From Streptomyces lasiicapitis (GTDB lineage: Bacteria; Actinomycetota; Actinomycetes; Streptomycetales; Streptomycetaceae): a stretch of 64,000 nucleotides of DNA. The first letter of the stretch is position 1. Each line of letters starts with the position of its first letter. This document shows, one piece after another, positions 59,972 to 64,000 of this stretch. Where the stretch lies: NCBI RefSeq assembly GCF_014646335.1, contig NZ_BMNG01000007.1:1-64000 (forward strand), read 5' to 3'. The notes beneath the pieces are model-generated. The model did not search any database. It was not told where the DNA came from and saw only the letters and a program-made list of their open reading frames with translations. Made by a program: the position numbers and the translations under genes.

Positions 59972-61098
59972 TGACCAGCACGGAACAGACGGGCGCGGGC
60001 GCACCCGCGGCCCCGGACCCAGCCCCGGCCGCCGGTTCCGGGGTCGTCGCTTCCGGGGTCGTCGCCAAACTCTCCACGCTCGACCGCTACCTGGCGGTGT
60101 GGATCCTGGCCGCGATGGCCGTCGGCCTCGGCCTGGGCCGGCTGATCCCCGGCCTCAACGACGCGCTCGCCGAGGTCGAACTCGGCGGGATCTCCCTGCC
60201 GATCGCGCTCGGCCTGCTGGTCATGATGTACCCGGTCCTGGCCAAGGTCCGCTACGACAAGCTCGACGCCGTCACCGGCGATCGCAAGCTGATGGCATCG
60301 TCGCTGGTCATCAACTGGCTGGCCGGGCCCGCGGTGATGTTCGCGCTCGCCTGGATCTTCCTTGCGGACCTACCGGAGTACCGCACAGGCCTGATCATCG
60401 TCGGGCTCGCGCGCTGCATCGCCATGGTCATCATCTGGAACGACCTCGCCTGCGGTGACCGCGAGGCGGCCGCCGTCCTGGTCGCCCTCAACTCTGTCTT
60501 CCAGGTCCTGGCGTTCGGCCTGCTGGGCTGGTTCTACCTCGACCTGCTTCCCGGCTGGCTCGGCCTGGGCGACGGCGAGCACCTCGACATCTCCATGTGG
60601 AAGATCGCCCTGAACGTCGTCATCTTCCTCGGCGTTCCGCTCCTGGCCGGCTTCCTCACCCGCCGGATCGGTGAGCGGAAGATGGGCCGCGAGAGGTACG
60701 AGGCCAACTTCCTGCCGAGGATCGGCCCGTGGGCCCTGTACGGGCTGCTCTTCACGATCGTCATCCTCTTCGCCCTGCAAGGGAAGACGATCACCTCGCA
60801 GCCGCTGGACGTGGTCCGCATCGCGCTGCCGCTGCTGGTGTACTTCGCGCTCATGTGGTTCGGCACCTTCGCCCTCGGCAAGGCGATCGGCCTGGCCTAC
60901 GACCGCACCGCGACACTGGCGTTCACCGCGGCGGGCAACAACTTCGAGCTGGCCATCGCGGTCGCCATCGGCACTTTCGGCGTCACCAGTGGCCAGGCTC
61001 TCTCCGGCGTCGTCGGCCCGCTGATCGAGGTGCCGGTCCTGGTCGCGCTCGTCTACGTGTCGCTGGCATGGCGCCGGAAGTTCACGCCCGTCGCCTGA
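59971..61098 (+). CDS. Acr3-type arsenite exporter
   Basis: 375 residues, ten membrane helices. LARCIAMVIIWNDLACGD holds the essential Cys (C149) of Acr3; FTAAGNNFELAIAVAIGTFG and VVGPLIEVPVLVALVYVSL are the conserved late helices with the functional Glu. It extrudes arsenite using the proton gradient. A Pro/Ala-rich head of about 30 residues with the near-repeat GSGVVASGVV is unusual and may be a mis-set start. Co-transcribed with arsR. Confidence 0.92.
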   Translation: MTSTEQTGAGAPAAPDPAPAAGSGVVASGVVAKLSTLDRYLAVWILAAMAVGLGLGRLIPGLNDALAEVELGGISLPIALGLLVMMYPVLAKVRYDKLDAVTGDRKLMASSLVINWLAGPAVMFALAWIFLADLPEYRTGLIIVGLARCIAMVIIWNDLACGDREAAAVLVALNSVFQVLAFGLLGWFYLDLLPGWLGLGDGEHLDISMWKIALNVVIFLGVPLLAGFLTRRIGERKMGRERYEANFLPRIGPWALYGLLFTIVILFALQGKTITSQPLDVVRIALPLLVYFALMWFGTFALGKAIGLAYDRTATLAFTAAGNNFELAIAVAIGTFGVTSGQALSGVVGPLIEVPVLVALVYVSLAWRRKFTPVA

Positions 61099-61168
61099 CG
61101 GAGGGCGGCGTAAGCGTCGGCCCGCCCGTTGAACTGCCCCTGTTCTGCACCCCCGCGCCGACCTTCTT

Positions 61169-61537
61169 TCAGGCGGACGCCGGGGCCGCCAGCAGCTTGC
61201 CCATGGCCGCGAGCACGCTCGGCTCGACCCGGTAGTACACCCACGTCCCGCGTCGCTCGGAGGCCAGCAGACCGGCCTCCTTCAGCTTCTTCAGGTGGTG
61301 GGAGACGGTCGGCTGCGAAACGCCGACATCGGAGATGTCGCACACGCACGCCTCGCCGCCCTCGTGCGAGGCGACCAGCGAGAAGAGCCGCAGCCGGACC
61401 GGGTCCCCGAGCGCCTTGAACATCTTCGCGGTCCGCTCGGACTCCTCGGCCGTCAGCGGCCGCTCCGTCAGCGGCGGGCAGCACGGCGCCACCGCCTCGT
61501 CCACGACCTGCAGCTCCACCACACTCGACTTCGACAT
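61169..61537 (-). CDS. ArsR/SmtB family metalloregulator (second arsR)
   Basis: 122 residues. An N-terminal CCPP pair, then TAKMFKALGDPVRLRLFSLVASHEGGEACVCDISDVGVSQPTVSHHLKKLKEAGLLASERRGTWVYYRV. The ACVCD motif in helix alpha3 is the classic arsenite-binding site. Divergent from the flavoprotein gene with a perfect palindrome directly at its start, so probably self-repressing. Confidence 0.9.
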   Translation of the reverse strand: MSKSSVVELQVVDEAVAPCCPPLTERPLTAEESERTAKMFKALGDPVRLRLFSLVASHEGGEACVCDISDVGVSQPTVSHHLKKLKEAGLLASERRGTWVYYRVEPSVLAAMGKLLAAPASA

Positions 61538-61539
61538 AC

Positions 61540-61551
61540 GTCAATATTGAC
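61540..61551. promoter_or_regulatory. ArsR operator palindrome
   Basis: GTCAATATTGAC, a perfect 12-bp palindrome 2 bp upstream of the second arsR start and about 95 bp from the flavoprotein gene. AT-rich core in a GC-rich region; ArsR boxes are of this kind. Confidence 0.65.
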
Positions 61552-61645
61552 ATCCATCGAACCGATGAGGCAAGCTCCGAAGTGCCAGCGATATCGACAA
61601 ACGTCGAATCAGAAGATCGATGCCACCCTCCTTCTGGAGCACGTC

Positions 61646-63007
61646 ATGAGCGAGAACACCTCTGCCGCCCTGCCGATCGTGGTCATCGGCGCCGGCCCCA
61701 TCGGCCTTGCCGCCGCCGCCCAGCTACTCGACCGCGGCCTTGAGCCGCTGGTCCTGGAGGCCGGACAGACCGCGGGCGCTGCCGTACGGGAGTGGTCGCA
61801 CGTCCGCCTCTTCTCCCCCTGGGCCGAGGTCACCGACCCGGCCGCCGAGAAGCTCCTGGCCCCCACCGGCTGGGTCAGGCCCGACGGCGTCGCGTACCCC
61901 ACCGGCGGCGACTGGGCCGAGCAGTACCTCCAGCCGCTCGCCGACGTCCTCGGTGAGCGAGTCCGCTTCGGCGCCCGCGTCACCGGCGTCTCCCGCACCG
62001 GCCGCGACCGCGTCGTCGACGCAGACCGCGACCAGCAGCCCTTCACCGTCCATATCCGGTACGCGGACGGCCACGAGGCGCGCATCCTCGCCCGCGCCGT
62101 CATCGACGCCTCCGGAACCTGGGCCACGCCCAGCCCGCTCGGCGGCGACGGCCTGCCCGCACTCGGCGAACGCGCGGCGGCCGACCACGTCACGTACCGC
62201 GTCCCGGACCTGAAGGACCCCGCCGTCCGCGCGCGTTACGCGGGCAAGCGCACCGCGATCATCGGCTCCGGTGCCTCCGCCTTCACGGCCCTCGCCTACC
62301 TGGCCGACCTCGCGAAGGAAGCACCGGGCACGCACGCCGTGTGGATCCTGCGGCGTGGCATCACCGGCTCCACCTTCGGCGGCGGAGCATCCGACCAACT
62401 CCCCGCCCGCGGCGCGCTCGGCCTCGCCGCCAAGGCCGCCGTGGACGAGGGCCACGCGGACGTCGTGACGGGATTCCGCACCACCGTCGTCGAGCGGTCC
62501 GGCGACCGACTGGTCCTGGTCGGCGAGGACGGCCGCCGCCTCGACCCCGTGGACGAGGTCATCGGCCTCACCGGCTTCCGCCCCGACCTGTCCTTCCTCG
62601 ACGAACTCCGCCTCGGCCTGGACGAGCGTCTCCAGGCACCGGTCGAACTGGCCCCGCTGATCGACCCCAACGTCCACTCCTGCGGCACCGTCTACCCCCA
62701 CGGCGTGAAGGAGCTGTCCCACCCCGAGCAGGGCGCCTACCTGGTCGGCATGAAGAGCTACGGCCGCGCCCCCACCTTCCTCGCGATGACCGGCTACGAA
62801 CAGGTCCGCTCCATCGCCGCCGCTCTCGCCGGCGACCAGGAGGCAGCTGAGCGCGTCGAACTGACCCTGCCCGAGACCGGCGTCTGCGGCGGCGCCGGAC
62901 TCTTCGACGAACCCACCGCCGAGCAGAACGAGGAGAGCGGCGGATGCTGCGCAACCCCGGCCACGCTCCCCATCGGCGACACCACCACTGCACCCGGCGG
63001 CTGCTGA
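61646..63007 (+). CDS. ArsO-like FAD-dependent monooxygenase of the ars island
   Basis: 453 residues from the ATG at 61646. IVVIGAGPIGLAAAAQLLDRG (FAD), the ASGTWATPSPLG strand, a second dinucleotide loop TAIIGSGASAFTALAYLADL (NADPH), and EVIGLTGFRPDLSFL near the C-terminus match ArsO-type flavoproteins that accompany acr3. A Cys-rich tail (CGGAGLF, then GGCCATPA, ending GGC) could bind arsenite. Probably oxidises an arsenical or another thiol-reactive metalloid; the exact reaction is not proven for the family. Confidence 0.8.
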   Translation: MSENTSAALPIVVIGAGPIGLAAAAQLLDRGLEPLVLEAGQTAGAAVREWSHVRLFSPWAEVTDPAAEKLLAPTGWVRPDGVAYPTGGDWAEQYLQPLADVLGERVRFGARVTGVSRTGRDRVVDADRDQQPFTVHIRYADGHEARILARAVIDASGTWATPSPLGGDGLPALGERAAADHVTYRVPDLKDPAVRARYAGKRTAIIGSGASAFTALAYLADLAKEAPGTHAVWILRRGITGSTFGGGASDQLPARGALGLAAKAAVDEGHADVVTGFRTTVVERSGDRLVLVGEDGRRLDPVDEVIGLTGFRPDLSFLDELRLGLDERLQAPVELAPLIDPNVHSCGTVYPHGVKELSHPEQGAYLVGMKSYGRAPTFLAMTGYEQVRSIAAALAGDQEAAERVELTLPETGVCGGAGLFDEPTAEQNEESGGCCATPATLPIGDTTTAPGGC

Positions 63008-63070
63008 CCACCACTCATCCACGGGCGGGCCGCCCAGCCGCCCGTACACCACCACAGAAAGCGCAATGGT

Positions 63071-63101
63071 GCCCTGGTCCGGTCACGTGCCGGACCAGGG
63101 C
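63071..63101. terminator. Strong bidirectional terminator
   Basis: A perfect 12-bp stem (GCCCTGGTCCGG) with a 7-nt loop between the convergent flavoprotein gene and the small minus-strand gene. Confidence 0.8.
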
Positions 63102-63125
63102 GCCGCGAGGGCACTTCGGTCGCGC

Positions 63126-63464
63126 CTACAGGTACTCGAGCAGCCAGCTCACCGGAGCGTCGTCCACCGAGTCCGTGGCGCTGGTCTTCACTCGCCCGAT
63201 GCTGATCTTCTGGGCGCCCGCGGGGAGCTTCTCCGCGAGGCGTCCACTCGCTGCCTTGATGTCCCAATTCTTGACGAGGGCCCAGATCTTGCCGTCGTGG
63301 ACAGCCACCCGAAGCCGGACGTCGGCCCAGTCGGAGCCGAAGCTCAGCCTCGCCGGTCTGGAAGTTGGGCATCTGTACTCCTCGTCTGTCCGGCGAGCGA
63401 CACCGCTCGAGGAGGGGCACCGGAGGATCGGGGGTACGCCTGCGGTCAGCGTTCGCCGATACAC
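63126..63464 (-). CDS. Hypothetical protein, start uncertain
   Basis: At most 112 residues, from a GTG at 63464. The part from about residue 40 (RLSFGSDWADVRLRVAVHDGKIWALVKNWDIKAASGRLAEKLPAGAQKISIGRV) looks protein-like and beta-rich; the first 40 residues are Arg/Pro-rich. In another frame an ATG at 63374 begins MPNFQTGEAE, so a frameshift joining the two is possible. No family recognised. The hairpin at 63071 would end its transcript. Confidence 0.4.
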   Translation of the reverse strand: MYRRTLTAGVPPILRCPSSSGVARRTDEEYRCPTSRPARLSFGSDWADVRLRVAVHDGKIWALVKNWDIKAASGRLAEKLPAGAQKISIGRVKTSATDSVDDAPVSWLLEYL

Positions 63465-63565
63465 AGGGCGGGGCCCGAAATCGTGGTGCGGATCATGAAA
63501 CTGGTGGAACTCCGCCGCCGCGGAACATAGTGCTGTCCCTACCCTCGACCCGGTGGTCAGCCCCG

Positions 63566-63601
63566 TAATGCCTCGTCTAATGCCTCGTCTAATGCCTCGT
63601 C
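63566..63601. repeat. Three exact 12-bp tandem repeats
   Basis: TAATGCCTCGTC three times (63566-63577, 63578-63589, 63590-63601). The stop codon of the MFS gene lies inside the array. In another frame the repeat reads LDEA three times, so slippage in multiples of 12 would keep either frame. Confidence 0.8.
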
Positions 63602-64000
63602 AGCCGTGCGTCGGTGTCGGCGTCGGATCTGCCGCGAGCCTCTACTTTGCGCAGATTGCGGATCGCCGGCACGGACAGCAGCGCCACCGCCACCACCATC
63701 GCCATCACCGCGTTGAACTCCAGCACCTCGCGCGCCCCGAAGATTTCCGAGGCGGGGCCGGCGAGGGCTTGGCCCACGGGCATCATCGCCACCGAGCCGG
63801 CCACGTCGTAGGCGTGCACCCGGCTCCGTACCCCGGTCGGCACCTGGGTCAGGATGCTGGTCGTCCACATGACGCCCCAGAAGGCGTTGGCCGCGCCCGC
63901 GGCCGCGAGCCCCGCGGCGATCAGCTGCACCGGCAGCCCGAGCGCCACCGACGCAGGCTGCAGCCAGTACAGCAGCAGCGCGACGGAACCCGCCCGCAGA
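63589..64000 (-). CDS. MFS transporter, C-terminal part (runs off the window)
   Basis: The last 137 or so residues of a major facilitator protein, whose start lies beyond base 64000. Helices ALLLYWLQPASVALGLPVQLIAAGLAAAG, ANAFWGVMWTTSILTQVPTGVRSRVHAYDVAG and VLEFNAVMAMVVAVALLSVPAIRNL are typical of the DHA3/MefA-like drug or macrolide efflux group. The substrate cannot be told from this part. Confidence 0.75.
   Translation of the reverse strand, partial: LRAGSVALLLYWLQPASVALGLPVQLIAAGLAAAGAANAFWGVMWTTSILTQVPTGVRSRVHAYDVAGSVAMMPVGQALAGPASEIFGAREVLEFNAVMAMVVAVALLSVPAIRNLRKVEARGRSDADTDARLTRH

Overview
The window is very GC-rich, uses GTG and TTG starts freely, has many 4-bp ATGA/GTGA gene overlaps and carries families typical of Streptomyces (AfsR/SARP regulator, nSTAND-WD40 protein, VanJ, Rph, MAB_1171c). 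I read it as accessory chromosome of a Streptomyces or close relative. I see no rRNA, tRNA, CRISPR array or replication origin.

Layout. (1) 0.2-6.6 kb: an FAD amine oxidase divergent from a BesD/HalD-like Fe(II)/2OG enzyme, then a hydrolase, a GNAT enzyme and a TetR-controlled redox pair. (2) 6.8-15.8 kb: the highlight, a compact RiPP operon. A 41-codon precursor holds FIIGSSCC between an acidic leader and an acidic follower. It is followed by a YcaO cyclodehydratase, a P450, three unrecognised proteins and a fused leader-binding/SagB dehydrogenase, with a JmjC-type oxygenase overlapping the precursor upstream. This is the architecture of the YM-216391/curacozole class of head-to-tail cyclised polyazole peptides. 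(3) 16-23.8 kb: two giant signalling proteins, an nSTAND-WD40 protein and an AfsR-like SARP, around a small secreted protein with four GNWPPP repeats. (4) 24-35 kb: secreted and membrane proteins, a VanRS-like two-component system divergent from a VanY-like peptidase and a VanJ-like protein, an XRE/ImmA/membrane-protein trio and a LysR regulator.

(5) 35-40 kb: a decay zone. A shrunken NRPS (condensation, broken adenylation, thioesterase tail) still has an intact MbtH partner, and a PadR-DUF1048-DUF1048-DrrA-DrrB operon has its transporter collapsed by deletion, nonsense and frameshift. (6) 40-48 kb: HutD, an SDR/LysR pair, a BtrH-like acyltransferase, a truncated TIGR03086 gene beside twin palindromes, and a frameshifted IS5-type transposase. 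(7) 48-52 kb: rifamycin phosphotransferase (rph) with an upstream sequence matching the rifamycin-associated element, a lipoprotein and a hydrolase. (8) 52-58.4 kb: a LacI-type regulator with an amidohydrolase, divergent from an NMT1/TauA-type ABC importer with two permeases. (9) 58.4-63 kb: an arsenic island (two arsC, arsR-acr3, a second arsR, and an ArsO-like flavoprotein). The window ends inside an MFS gene.

Resistance to rifamycins, glycopeptides (inferred) and arsenic sits among biosynthetic genes, as expected of a soil actinomycete. Family names come from reading the sequence; no database search was possible.
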